This document shows, in pieces, positions 21,655 through 33,450 of a stretch of DNA of 64,000 bases. Location: the NCBI GenBank assembly GCA_964036275.1, contig OZ038437.1, forward strand, positions 9,174,304 through 9,238,303, in the 5' to 3' direction. Position numbers and translations under genes: made by a program. The stretch is from Litoditis marina (lineage: Eukaryota > Nematoda > Chromadorea > Rhabditida > Rhabditidae). Position 1 is the first letter of the stretch. Every line of letters begins with the position of its first letter. The notes beneath the pieces were generated by a model that was not told where the DNA came from, did not search any database, and saw only the letters and a list, made by a program, of their open reading frames with translations.

Positions 21655-22805
21655 AATACATTACCCATGGCCGCGCAGCGGCCCTTTTCCAATCTTGCCG
21701 CGCAGCGAAGCCCGTTCCCTACTTTACTTCGGGGACAGTGGCGATTTTCCCTGGCCGCGCAGCGGCATTTTTCCAATCTTGCCGCGCAGCGATGCCATTC
21801 CTTACATTACCCATGGCCGCGCAGCGGCCCTTTTCCAATCTTGCCGCGCAGCGATGCCCGTTCCCTACTTTACTTCGGGGACAATGGCAACTTTCCCTGG
21901 CCGCGCAGCGGCCCTTTTCCAATCTTGCCGCGCAGCGATGCCCGTTCCCTACTTCACCTCGAAGAAAGTGGCAATTTTCCGTGGCCGCGCAGCGGCATTT
22001 TTTCAATCTTGCCGCGCAGCGATGCCCATTCCCTACTTCACCTCGGGGACAGTGGCAATTTTCCCTGGCCGCGCAGCGGCATTTTTCCAATCTTGCGCGC
22101 AGCGATGCCATTCCTTACATTACCCATGGCGGCCGCACAGCGGCCCTTTTCCAATCTTGCCGCGCAGCGATGCCGTTCCCTACTTTACTTCGGGGACAGT
22201 GACAATTTTCCCTGGCCGCGCAGCGGCCCTTTTCCAATCTTGCCGCGCAGCGATGCCCGTTCCCTACTTCACCTCGGGGACAGTGGCAATTTTCCCTGGC
22301 CGCGCAGCGGCATTTTTCCAATCTTGCCGAGCAGCGATGCCGTTCCTTACATTACCCATGGCCGCGCAGCGGCCCTTTTTCAATCTTGCCGCGCAGCGAT
22401 GCCCGTTCCCTACTTTACTTCGGGGACAGTGGCAATTTTCTCTGGCCGCGCAGCGGCCCTTTTCCAATCTTGCCGCGCAGCGATGCCCATTTCTTACATT
22501 ACCCATGGCCGCGCAGCGGCCCTTTTCCAATCTTACCGCGCAGCGATGCCCGTTCCCTACTTTACTTCGGGGACAGTGGCAATTTTCCCTGGCCGCGCAG
22601 CGGCCCTTTTCCAATCTTGCCGCGCAGCGATGCCCGTTCCCTACTTCACCTCGGGGACAGTGGCAATTTTCCCTGGCCGCGCAGCGGCATTTTTCCAATC
22701 TTGCCGCGCAGCGATGCCCGTTCCATCACTCCCAAGCTTGCCGCGCAGCGATGCCCACTAGTAAACCTGATTGCCCAGCCCCGAGTTATTAACAGCCGCG
22801 CAGCG
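21655..22805. repeat. GCGCAGCG minisatellite, alternating 84- and 62-base units
   Basis: GGCCGCGCAGCGGC starts at about 21669, 21753, 21815, 21899, 21983, 22067, 22131, 22214, 22298, 22360, 22444, 22507, 22591 and 22675: spacings of 83-84 or 62-64. Every unit has a second GCCGCGCAGCGATGCC. Long units contain CTACTTTACTTCGGGGACAG; short units contain TTACATTACCCAT. Several frames are open at once for over 350 codons because the units lack stop codons, and the frames change when unit order changes, so I read it as non-coding. Confidence 0.93.
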
Positions 22806-23078
22806 GCTGCTTCAATAATCGATAATGACGTGCGGCACTAAAACACCTATAACTTGGCTGAAAATAGCTGGATTTTCAAAAACGTTTTTTTAAATAAAAG
22901 AAATTGAATTAAATGATAATAAAATAATGGGAACAGTAGTTCCACAACTCTAAAGGGACCGCTAGTTGCGAGTAAAATATTTAGGCCGTTTTACTAGCAT
23001 TTTTCGTTTTTGAAACCCTCAAACTGTTTCGAACGAACGCCAAACACAACACACGTATTGGTTCCTTTCGTTTCAGCC

Positions 23079-23668
23079 ATGAATATGACCTGTGACGTGT
23101 CTTTCAATCCGTTGGTTGAAATCTTACAATATGTGTTCTATTTGGTGTACGGTATTCCATCTCTCGGTGCCTATTACACCATTACGTATTGTGTGGTTTT
23201 CGGCAGAGATAAAGAAGTATTCCGAAACTCTTTCTATCAATTGTACATTGTTTTGAGTGTACTCGTAAGTTTTCTTGAATATTGATCTACGCACGTGTAC
23301 AATGTTGCTTAAAGAAGGGCAGAAAGGTACTTAGACCTAACGTAGCGCGCGCAAAAAGAAACTAGAGCCTGTAAACTGTATAAAGTTTTGTATTGAAATT
23401 TTTTTGAGATAGCTCTTCAATATTAACTGATCTTACAGACCGCTTGAAACACTTGGACATGTAAAGCGTCTCAAAAACATCACTAGTCAAAAAGATGCAA
23501 ATATGGCATTCAGGTTGTTACTGATTACTTATATTGTACGTGTTTCACTACAACATGTCAACTCCTATCCCACGCAAAATCTTTGTCAACGACGTTCAGA
23601 TAACAGTGAAGTTGTCTTAAATCAAACACTTACAGGCAACCTTAACGTTTCTCGCTGACTGTTTGGTG
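23079..23668 (+). pseudogene. Chemoreceptor fragment, Srg-like, first two exons
   Basis: Exon 1 (23079-23264) follows a TTTCAG acceptor, starts MNMTCDVSF and contains a first membrane segment with LVYGIPSLGAYY and then FRNSFYQLYIV, the pattern at the first transmembrane helix and loop of nematode serpentine receptors of class gamma. Exon 2 (23636-23668, acceptor TTACAG, donor GTAAGT) adds 11 hydrophobic residues in phase 0. No exon for the remaining five helices appears before the foldback element at 25014, so it is a truncated gene unless it has a very long intron. Chemoreceptors of this kind work in sensory neuron cilia. Confidence 0.5.
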
Positions 23669-23699
23669 GTAAGTTTATTTCTTCACGTCACTCCGCTTT

Positions 23700-25000
23700 G
23701 TGACGTTTTATTGGATTTCTTTGGCAAACCTACATAGCTGCGAAAGAGAGAACAACTTTTGAATAATATGACAAACGTTATAGCACCTAGAATTGAAGTA
23801 ATGACAAAAAATGCCAACCATTGTGTACAAAACCAAGAACTCCATAATTGAGTACGTTGAGTTAACATCTGTGATTTGTAGATTCTAGTTTACAGGTTTG
23901 AGAAAATATTTAACGACTTTTGTATGTTTGTAATGAACAGTTGTACTTGAGTATATTGGTATTTTTCGGTTTTTGTAGCAGTAGATGTTCCATTTGAGAG
24001 TAGTTGTCTAAGGGGCGCACAGCAGAAGACAAATCTCACATTCGTTGGGCCCCCACTTTTTCATGAATTTTTCTCTTTTTGTATACAAGCCGTAGGTATG
24101 TGGTTTGATCTGTACGGTGCTGATAAAATTGTTTTCTTAATGAACCACTTGTCAAGTAGTATGCTACACCGTCGAACGATGTGGACAGGACTGACTGTCA
24201 ATGAATGTTTTTTTAGTCAGTACATATTTTCATCAACGGTGATCGTTATGAAATGATTGAAACGGTAGTTCAGGAACATTAACGAATTGAACTGATGCTG
24301 TTATTCTGCTCACACATCCCAGCATGATGTAAATGTAGCGAAATAGTGCGAGAATCAAGAGACGCAGGAAAGTATGAAGATGTCAGGATGTTTTAGCATA
24401 CGTAATCAAATGGTGGTGAGATAGAGATGACAGTGGCATTGTCCACACTCCATCTCGACTTTGTGATATATTTTTTACGTCTACATCATAATAATTATCA
24501 CATCTATAACTTCTACATAATAATAATTATCACATCATGATAATTTTCATGACATAGTTTCTAAGCGTACGAGGTACTGAGCTTTGACCAAAATCTTTTA
24601 GAATGTTCTATGCCTTTCTATTCAACTATACCCCTTCAATTAAGCTTCGATGGCATTGTATACGAGTGGCTTTCGCTCACTAATGGCTTTCCATTATTGA
24701 ACTTTCATTGTGTATTTATTCACAGGAATAGATATATTACTTATCCTGTCTTGTTTTTCACGCCTCAACATGAGTAATCAATCGATCAATATTCCAAGAT
24801 TTTGATCCAGTTTATGGTTTCAAAATAGAATATGTGACAGGTTCATTGTAGTTTTATCAGTGGTGGACGAAATACAGACAAGCAGCTCTGAAAAACACAA
24901 TTAGTGACTTTCTCATGGTTCTTTCCAATGGATTATTATTTCAAGTGATGAATTACTAATCGATGATATATCGTTGACATATTCTATCCCATGTGTCGAT
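23700..25000. other. Gene-free stretch
   Basis: No exon set found. AATAATTATCACAT is repeated at about 24490-24535. A single arm like that of the foldback family (GGGCCCCCACTTTTTCATGAATT) is present near 24047. Confidence 0.45.
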
Positions 25001-25013
25001 TACAAACCTAATT

Positions 25014-25348
25014 CGTAAAAAGTGGGGTACCAGGAAGTGTGTGAGTTCTGTTCGGTTTCACCGTTTTCTGCAAAAAGGGAACAATACGATGTTGTGAATG
25101 AGTGCAACAAAAAAAGAACAATACATTTCTTTGCACAACGACTCACAAAAAAAAACAGAATATACAATGTATAACTTGAATGTAAAAGTGCATAGTGGTT
25201 TCCCCTAAGAACGTTGTGAACCGTTGTGCAAAGAAATGTATTGTTCTTTTTTTGTTGCACTCATTCACAACATCGTATTGTTCCCTTTTTGCAGAAAACG
25301 GTGAAACCGAACAGAACTCACACACTTCCTGGTCCCCCACTTTTTACG
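25014..25348. mobile_element. Foldback element with CGTAAAAAGTGGGG ends, copy 1
   Basis: Left arm 25014-25148 and right arm 25215-25348 are reverse complements (AGGAAGTGTGTGAGTTCTGTTCGG, CGATGTTGTGAATGAGTGCAAC, AAGAACAATACATTTCTTTGC). It ends about 95 bases before duplication copy B. A second element of the family (36800-37130) stands in the same position before the diverged GGCGCC repeat at 37222, so foldback and GGCGCC repeat probably moved together. Confidence 0.85.
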
Positions 25349-25443
25349 AATTGTTCTCTTTTTGCTAGTTGTACTAGTACAACTACTCCTAGAGTTGACT
25401 TAGAAAAACTATTTTTGAATAGTGGTGACTCTCAAACATCCTG

Positions 25444-26490
25444 ATATCTGGAAGTTCCAAGTTTTCAAACGATGTGATTTTTGTTTTTCAAAATATTTTT
25501 GGCGCTAATTAACTTCTTAAATCGGCGTGATAGGCGAAACTGGTTCAAAAAACAGTTTTTTTCCGCTTCGTTAATTAAAATCTGAGTGTTGTGAAAAATA
25601 TGCGTCATTATAGTACAAAGAAAATCTTTTCTCCATTGGCGCGAACGGGCGCCAGCTATTGGCGCCATATATGGAACATGCTCTTTTAATTGGTAACAAA
25701 TAACTGGAATGGATGGCCTCGACCAATAAGCACAATTTCCGACTGTTTTTTGGTTCCGAAACCCTATTTTCAATTTTGGCGCCATTTGGCGGATAAAGTG
25801 CCGTTTTGGCGCAGAATGTCGAAGAAATGTTGGTATCCAAGCCGTATTCGTCAACTATGGTCATAGTTCGGACATTTGTGGAACATTTCGCTCGTTACCC
25901 TACTTTCCTGGCGTTGTTCTAATTTGGCGCCACTGGGCGCCAGCGTTTAGCGCCAAAATTGAACCATGGCACCAAACTTTCAGAAAAGGCTGGGATTCGC
26001 TATTCTAACCTCTGTGCAAAATTTCGGAGCATTTCGTCCATGGGAACACATATTTTCCAGCTTCTGGCGCCTATTGGCGCCCGCGCCAAGCGCCAAACGA
26101 AACGTGACAACACCAAACTTTGGAGGCCGAGCTAACTTTGAGGTCTACGCATGTGTGCCAAATTTCAGCCGAATCGGTCCAGTAGTTAGAAAAATAATTT
26201 TCTATGCGGACATTGGACGAGCGACGAGGGACGAGCGACGAGGGACAACGGAAATTTTTATAACGACACGAAAGCATAACTTTTTTCAACCCTGACCGAT
26301 TTTCTTAATTTTTTCACACAACGTGTATTTAATAGATATCTAGCTCTCTCTCTCTTTAAATTTCGAAAAAAATATCTTATCTGAAGACTTTTGTGGTTTG
26401 AAAGCCAAAAATGAGTGCGCAATGGCCAAACCAAACACAACTCACACGCAGCGCTTCGCGCTGCGCGCGATTAAGGTATTGAAAAAACGG
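25444..26490. repeat. GGCGCC-rich interspersed repeat, copy 2
   Basis: Same sequence as 209-1260 apart from a few bases and a shorter CT run at 26344. Confidence 0.85.
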
Positions 26491-26563
26491 AGTAAACAAT
26501 GGGTGCAGGGCTTTCAACTGCACAAGCATACAGTTGTATTTACAAAAAAAACTTATAACCTTT

Positions 26564-26957
26564 TCACGTAGTTCCAGCCTTCTTTATCGGTTTCTTCGAG
26601 CTCGATTTCTTGCTGTGTTTGCTGTTGAGTTTTTTCGAGGCTGAAACTGCGTTAAAATGAACAAACCAACTGTTTGATGTGAACTGGCTCGGTTCAGTTG
26701 ATCACAATTCAGAATTCACCGAACCTGTTTTTTCGCTCAATTCTTTGATGGTTATATGGTAGAGAAGCAATGAATTTACAAATAGAAATGAATCGAAACT
26801 AAAACTTACAGGCTCCTAGTTTGTGTTTATCTTTCTGTTTCTTGCTCGGTGTTCCCGGCACAGGCGGTGGTGGCTGCGATGGTTTGGGCGGCGGCGGCGG
26901 CAGCGGCGGCGGCGGTGGTGGATTCTTTGGAGGTTGTATGAACTCGTAATCAGCCAT
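26564..26957 (-). CDS. Small proline-rich / lysine-serine-rich protein, two exons (copy B)
   Basis: Copy of the gene at 1333-1726 with the same two exons (26957 to 26810 and 26640 to 26564), the same splice sites and an unchanged 73-residue product. The preserved frame does not show use, because the duplication is recent. Confidence 0.55.
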
Positions 26958-27223
26958 GAATGTTCTACTGAAGATTGAATACTCAGTGTAACTTTTTTCT
27001 CTGACCTTTGTAAGTGACAGTAAGCGGCTACCAGACATTCAAAAGAGGTTGAAAACATGCTGATGTTTTTACGAGTTATATATCTTCTTGATAAGAACAT
27101 CCTTCAGAAAAAAAACTGTTTCTGTTTTAGTGAAAACTTTTATCAATGATTAATAGCAACATAATCGTGTGATTTCCATACAAAATAGGTTTCTCAAACT
27201 ACGACGAAAAACCTAGAGCCTAC

Positions 27224-28128
27224 CGTCTTTCCAACCGCAACGCACACAATGTTTCTTTACGTCAATAACATTAGATTCAAACATGTGAAACGAACGTGTA
27301 AATGTCTGTTTGTCTCTTCCACAATAGATTTGTAACGGTTCTATGTTTTCATGAAATGTTTTGTCACAGTCATAACAAAGTTGAGAATGAGTCAGATTCA
27401 GATTGTTATTCTCATCTAACAACAATTCGAATTCACGTCAAAACGAATCATCAGCTTTTTTTAAATGAAATATTGATAATTTCATGTCAAAATTGGTGTT
27501 CGCTATTATCATAGTTTTTCTTGTACCGAATATTATATTTATCAATTTTTGATTAAAATGTGTACCATGTGCTTTCCATGTTCCAGAGACTCAAATGAAA
27601 GGATCTTGGATTTTGTCTCTAATAATCATGGACAACTCATAATAATGATTAGCTGCGTATTTCACACGAATTTTCGAACCAATAACATTTTTTGATGTTG
27701 GAATACGTTCTCACTTCCGACTGGAATTATTTTTCATACGGGTGTTTCATGACGGTGAAAGAATCGTCATAAAACTTTCGAGTTTCTGAGAAAGTTATCA
27801 GAAATCAACAAAATCTTTTTTTCATAGTCACATTTCGAAAAATGGAATCATTAAAGTTTTTTTTACGAACCTTCACGTACAAGAGGTTCTAGCACGAAAT
27901 TCAGTTTCCCAATTCCAAAAAACTAGCCAACGTAAAAAGTTTTTTCACAGTACGGGCCAGATCCAAGTACTTAAAACTGAGCAAGAAATCCAAATTACCG
28001 ATGTCGTCATCTGCCGCAAAAAGCTCATTCAGTGAATGCATTTGAATAAGATTTCTACTGTTTTTTGTACATTCCGTGAGATTGGCCCAAATTGTCTCCT
28101 GTACCATTTGTTTTGTCCATATTGTCAT
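27224..28128 (-). CDS. Possible two-exon gene with paired CxxC motifs (copy B)
   Basis: Copy of 1991-2895: exon 1 28128 to 27999, exon 2 27415 to 27224, with the same phase-1 junction and the same open question about the 3' end. Confidence 0.28.
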
Positions 28129-28701
28129 ATTGTTTACTTTTAATCAACTGTGATGACCAAATGATGTTTGATTTCCGACACTTCTTCACGTTTTCGATTT
28201 TTTGTATCGTACTGTCATATTTGTTTCCTTTTGTATATCACATGCTTACATGTTGATAACATAACCAATAAACCATCTCCAGCCCTCAAAGCTCAGGGTC
28301 GAAATTGTCTCAGTCAGTTTTTTTATTAATTGAAATGTTACCTCGGTGTTCTATCGATGGTTGAATACAGTTAAATCAATGACATATGCGCAATCGTATA
28401 ATAAGACATTCACAGCGTTAGTTCATCACGGGGAGAAGCAAAATTAGGTAACAACCACGAATAAATCACAGATAAATCAATACTGGAGGCACGTACAGAC
28501 ATAAACAAATTCCCCGTGTTGCAATTGCGGAGTACACGTCGATTCTTGCTGAAAAAAGGACTGTTGACATTGAAACATTTGTTCTCATTACCCTAATTCG
28601 AAACCTTAACAATATGAGAGATTTTTTTCATTCAACACGTGTTTTATTAATCAAATAATCTCTAACAATCACTCTCTTGAAGTAGAGAAGACATTCTACT
28701 C

Positions 28702-28932
28702 TTATACTATTCCGGGTTGTAGGCTAGAAATGAGCGCAGTGACCAGGCCAACCACAAACGTAGACGAATATATTTCCACTCCGAGCGATAATTTAGTATT
28801 TTCATTCCGATAGAGAAATAAGAACGGGCAAAAAACCGAAGCAATGATAGCTGCGTGCGTCCCAGCTCTTTTCATGCTGTCCGCAAAGAGAAAGAATATA
28901 GTTCGTTTCACCCATCGATAGCAGTCAGCCAT
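28702..28932 (-). pseudogene. Membrane-protein-like ORF, probably decayed (copy B)
   Basis: Same 76-codon frame as 3514-3744, with the RAGTHAAIIASVF core. Confidence 0.35.
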
Positions 28933-30601
28933 GCTGGCCGAGCGCCCTACATTGCAGGCGACTGATCTGGCAGCTTGCCAGTCTTTTCATTCCAAATAAA
29001 AATTCGAAAACTGGTTATTTTAGGATTTTTGCAACTTTTTTGTTTTCAAAAGATTCCCACATGATCGGGGAGTAATTTAAACCACTTTTTGTGTGATAAC
29101 ATAAGCATTGAAAAATGGCCAGAAAAGATGTTGGATATCACTGTTTTTAGTTTGGGCCAACATGTTCAAATGGCCGGCTGCTTGTGGGCGCCGCACCACC
29201 TATCCCAGCTCAGTTCAATACCTCGCTGGTGCACAATTTTGATTAGGCTCGTCGCTGTTGGAAACTTTCCAACACAATTGACTCCGCCCATCGATGGTTG
29301 AAACGATATAGCCTTCATTTGATATTCTGAAGTAGCTGACGTTACATTCCCTGTTTCTCATCAGTATTCTGCTGTTTATCGAAATCAATGGAGCCCGATA
29401 TTATTCTGCCCAATATTCACGGCAAGGTGTTTTCTATCTGAACATATTGTACAGTTCTGAAAAGTCAAACTGAGTCTTATAAAAAAAGTTTGGAAAAAAT
29501 GGGTTCCCAACTAAAAATCCTTCATGTCCGCACTTCAACAAACTGGAAGATGAATGAATTGAATAATTGTTTGAAATTATGTTATCACAAGAGAAAAAAA
29601 TATAAATCCAGTTTCACTTGAAATTAAACGAATCATTCTGACTGTTTCAATCTGAAACTGAGTTGCAAGAATAGCAATTGAGTAAATCCTTCGTGTCCGC
29701 ACTTTATGTATACACTTTGCCGTGATGAAATTTAGTCGTTGGTAATTTGGAGAAGAGCAGAAGTTTTGGAAAACGCAACATGCTCCAGAGTCAAACTGTG
29801 AATACTGTAGATCGAATTTTTTTCCCCTCCAAGTTTGCGACGTTATGGCGTCACAAAAAATCACGTTTTTCTACGTCGAGAGCAGGATGTTTCCGAATTC
29901 GATGGAAATAGGTTTTGAACTCATGTGAGCTGGATATCCAGCTCTTTCAAAAGCAATTTTTGAAGAGGTTACTGTTTTGCCCGTGTTCAGGTTTGCAACG
30001 TCATGGCGTCACAGAATTGATCGAAATTGGAATTGGAATTGACTGGTTTTGAAGATCTGAAAGACTTGGAATTCAAGTTTGGTGGTTTTTGAGAAATGAA
30101 ACAAAAATGGAATCGGAATTGACTTGATTTTGGGAATTGATTAACAACCCTATTGTGCACCTATTTTTAATTTCGTTTTCCATAAGGTTCAGTTTGACTT
30201 TTCAGAATTGTGCAATATATGCAGATAGAAAACACCTTGCCTTGAATACTGGACTGAATATTATCGGGGCTCCAATGATTTCAATGAACAGCAGAATACT
30301 GATGAGAAACAAGGAATGCAACGTCAGCTACTTCAGAATATCAAATCAAAGGTATCGTTTCCAACTCTGACAGCATAAAAAGAGCTGGCACGCACGCAGC
30401 TATCATTTCTTCGGTTTTCGCCTGTTCTTATTTCTTTATCGAGATAAACTTTCTATTGCTTGCTTTATTTACATGCAAGCATGTGATATACAAGAGGAGA
30501 AATAACAATATGACAGTGGGATACGAAATATCAATATCCTCACAATCTTTCTCAATATGCCGCTTCTCACCTATATGATTTTGTTACAGACTGTCGAAGA
30601 A

Positions 30602-31473
30602 ATGAAGTTCTTACTAGTGCTGGTTGCTCTAGTGGCACTGTGTGGTGCGAATGATCTTTGTGCTGACGCCAACAAGCACGGTTATCTGACTCAGGCGGCC
30701 AAAGATAGTTGTTGGTGGGGAAAAGGATGCCCATTCCTTGTAAGTACAGTTATCAGAAATATCATCATTATTATCACTATTGAGTAATTACGAATATTAG
30801 TTTCATTCTTTTTATCGTTCTGGGCGCAAAGCCATTCGTTTGAGTTGTGTTTGTCAGCTTACATTCCGGAAAAGTGTAAGAGTGGAATGTTTTTTTCTAA
30901 TTTCAGAGAGTAAGTGCTAGATATAAAGTGATAAATGAAAAAAATGTGTAGTGTGAAAATTTGAACAAAAAAACCGTTCAACTTTGGAAAAAAAGTTAAA
31001 CTTCGGGTTGGGGTAGTGAAAACAAGCAGCATAATCTGCATAATATGCGCACACTGCAGACTGTTGTGCAGCACAAATGTAGTGTTCAGTTTTTGTTGCA
31101 CGCGCAATCATAGTTTTGTGTTCATCGCTTTTTGCTGGCAGTGATGACAGATGTTATTATGAGTATTATCATTATCTAGTGGGGGCCAAGTTACTCAATT
31201 TTTGCCTCACCCCGGAATCGAACCTGCGAGCAGAATATTCGTAGCAGGCCGCGAACCACTGCGCTAGCAAATAACATCACCAGCCAGCTTTGTAATCGAA
31301 GACACGCGTGCGTACACAGCGAAAAGTAAGATGTAGAGTACCCTCCCGCCTCTCCGTGCGCGACGACTATAATGTCATGATATTTTCAGTGCCATCCATC
31401 GTGTGTCACGAGGTATAACGATGACAAAGATTGGATTTGTGTCTGCCATACTCCTATCGGCTACAATTGCTGA
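30602..31473 (+). CDS. Secreted eight-cysteine peptide, defensin-like, copy B
   Basis: Exon 1 is 30602-30739 and exon 2 31390-31473. The 73-residue precursor is identical to that of the gene at 5412; the only coding change I see is GGG to GGA at a glycine codon. The upstream acceptor, the intron and the SINE inside the intron are all retained. Two identical working copies would raise dosage of the product. The right flank beyond 31690 differs from copy A, so any downstream regulatory sequence may differ. Confidence 0.75.
31175..31373 (-). mobile_element. tRNA-derived SINE in the peptide gene intron (copy B)
   Basis: Counterpart of 5985-6183, carried along by the segmental duplication. Confidence 0.8.
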
Positions 31474-32117
31474 AATGATTCGTTATCAAAGTTTGAGAAA
31501 TAAACATTTCGAAGATGGAAAGCAGAGGTTGAAGCATAGTAAACCAGAACACAATTGCAGACTGAAAACTAGGAAAGTAAAATATCAGTTGATAAAGTAG
31601 AATGCATGTTTGAATGTTAATTATTATAACAACACAATCGATAACCGAACAACCACAAAATATACATACAAAGTTGGCCATGTTGAATATTGGTGACAGT
31701 GGCTTATATATTTTTCAGAAGAAAATATGATTTTTCAAATCAAAGAATATAAAGCTTTGTGAGGTCAAGATTACAGTCTGTTTTGAAACAGTAAATAATG
31801 CTCAGTGACCTTTTTTCAAACAGACAGGCAAATTTGCCAGATCATTCAGCCCTTCCATATTATTCTTTGATGGGACATGGTTACATCAGATTTTTCAAGA
31901 TTTCAAGATTTCAAGATTTATTCATTCACTTCATATTGTTACAATATGGTGTTCTATTATGGCCATTCAGGTCTTTCGGTCTTTGCACATTCTCAATACC
32001 TCTTCTCCTCGGATATTGGGCGGACGGACCTCTTCTCATTGTACGGTTGAAACTTTGTACGACCAGCACCAATTCATATCTCCATCGAACCACAGAAGTA
32101 TACTTTTATCAAAGGAA

Positions 32118-32310
32118 TATAGTCGTCGCCAACGGAAAGGAGGGAGGGTACTGTGTATATCACTTTCCGCTGTGTACGGACACATGTCTCCGATTCCAAA
32201 TCTTTCCGGTTATGTGCTCTAGTAGCGCAGCGGTAAGCGCCCTGTCACAAAACTTTCGCTCGCAGGTTCGATTCAGGCGAGAGACAGAAATTGATAAGTT
32301 CGGAAATCAC
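32118..32310 (+). mobile_element. tRNA-derived SINE
   Basis: TATAGTCGTCGCCAACGG start, box A TAGCGCAGCGGTAAGCGC, box B GCAGGTTCGATTCAGGCG. One of the better-preserved copies, in plus orientation. Confidence 0.8.
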
Positions 32311-32399
32311 TATAACACAACTAGTTTGATAGTTTTTGTGGAGGGAGTCGAACCTCAATTAGTTTTCACTGGAATAAAAATTGTGGGAACATTTATTTT

Positions 32400-32475
32400 T
32401 TACCCCCCCCCCCCACCTTTCTGAAATAGTAGTGCGTTTGGGGAATTGTAGTTTGACCCCCCCCCCACCGGGGGG
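32400..32475. repeat. Poly-C tracts with inverted GGGGGG
   Basis: Runs of 12 C (near 32404) and 9 C (near 32457), then CACCGGGGGGTG. These runs are prone to length error in sequencing. Confidence 0.7.
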
Positions 32476-32864
32476 TGATAATTTCATTTAACACCCGTGA
32501 ATAGTATTTTCCCAAAATTGTATCCAATGTGCCGCTCAGATATGTGAATGCATATGAGAAACTAGGCTGTACGCGCAACCGAGTTCTGAGCTGAGAAGTT
32601 TGGAAATCAATTTCACGACATTCTCCTTTTTATTTTTCATTTTCTCGAAACCGGTCGATTACGATTTTTTCCTGAGATCATTTAAGGCCCTAACATCCAA
32701 AAAATGAAATGAGGAACTATAACCTAAAACACGTATGGCCTGACTTTTTCTCCGCTTCACAACAGTGAAAACCGTTTGCGAGTACTTTCATTAAGAGGGA
32801 AACTGTGCAAATCTTCAAAACAATTCTTCCCAAACTACAACGAAGATTTGCTCATTGCCACGAA

Positions 32865-33220
32865 TTCTATCGATTTTCAGCGGAACCGGCACTGAAAGCC
32901 ACGCTTGTTGTCCTGTTATGGGTGATAGAAACAACTACTAAGGGTTGAGAAAGGGAACTCTTTTCAAAAACAAGTATTTACGTCGTGTTCTACTCTGTCT
33001 TGCTCTGTTTTCAATTTGAACCTACTGCTTTCGGTCGCAATCGGTACACGATTGCGTGTATGGAGATCAAACAACAACTATTATTTGGTCACTCTATAAA
33101 AATAATTGTGTTTATCGATTTTCCGCCGAGTTAGCACTGAAAGCCACGCTGGTTGTCCTGTTGCGAGTGATAGGAACAACTATTGATGGTTGAGAAAGGG
33201 AACTCTTGATGAGGTACTTG
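32865..33220. repeat. Two-copy tandem repeat, about 243-base period
   Basis: GCACTGAAAGCCACGCTTGTTGTCCTGTT through GGTTGAGAAAGGGAACTCTT at 32889-32964 recurs at 33132-33209 with several changes. No coding frame is kept in both. Confidence 0.75.
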
Positions 33221-33450
33221 AAAGGGAACGACGAGGCCACTACCCTGCGTACATCAGTAGAGAAAAGTAGATAAAGGAACTGTAACAAACCAACATTAGG
33301 CCTTGTTTATATGAGAGTTATAGAAGTGACATGAAAAACTGAGCAGTTTGTCACACTGTGCGAGCATTACCATCTTACCGTAAAGCAAATGGGGAAATCA
33401 TTATCAGAGAGACCTTTGAGAATAAGATTAAGGAACTTTTATGAGATAGT

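Larger units (their letters stand above)
25444..31690 (+). repeat. Segmental duplication, copy B (about 6.25 kb)
   Basis: Direct-orientation counterpart of 209-6500. It is shorter by about 45 bases, mainly because the sequence around 28557-28580 lacks a stretch present at 3320-3365. All gene-like segments of copy A are present with the same frames. The left flank is a foldback element (25014-25348); the right flank is unrelated to that of copy A. About 18.9 kb separates the two copies. Confidence 0.97.

Noticed and set aside
21667..22841. Open frames of up to 365 codons across the GC-rich array
   Set aside because: Several frames are open together, products are unit-for-unit repeats that change frame with unit length, and there is no start context or splice signal.
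23683..23868. Minus-strand frame with one hydrophobic helix and a basic tail, like the end of a UDP-glucuronosyltransferase
   Set aside because: Only a generic helix plus charged tail; no upstream exons with the family's signature were found.
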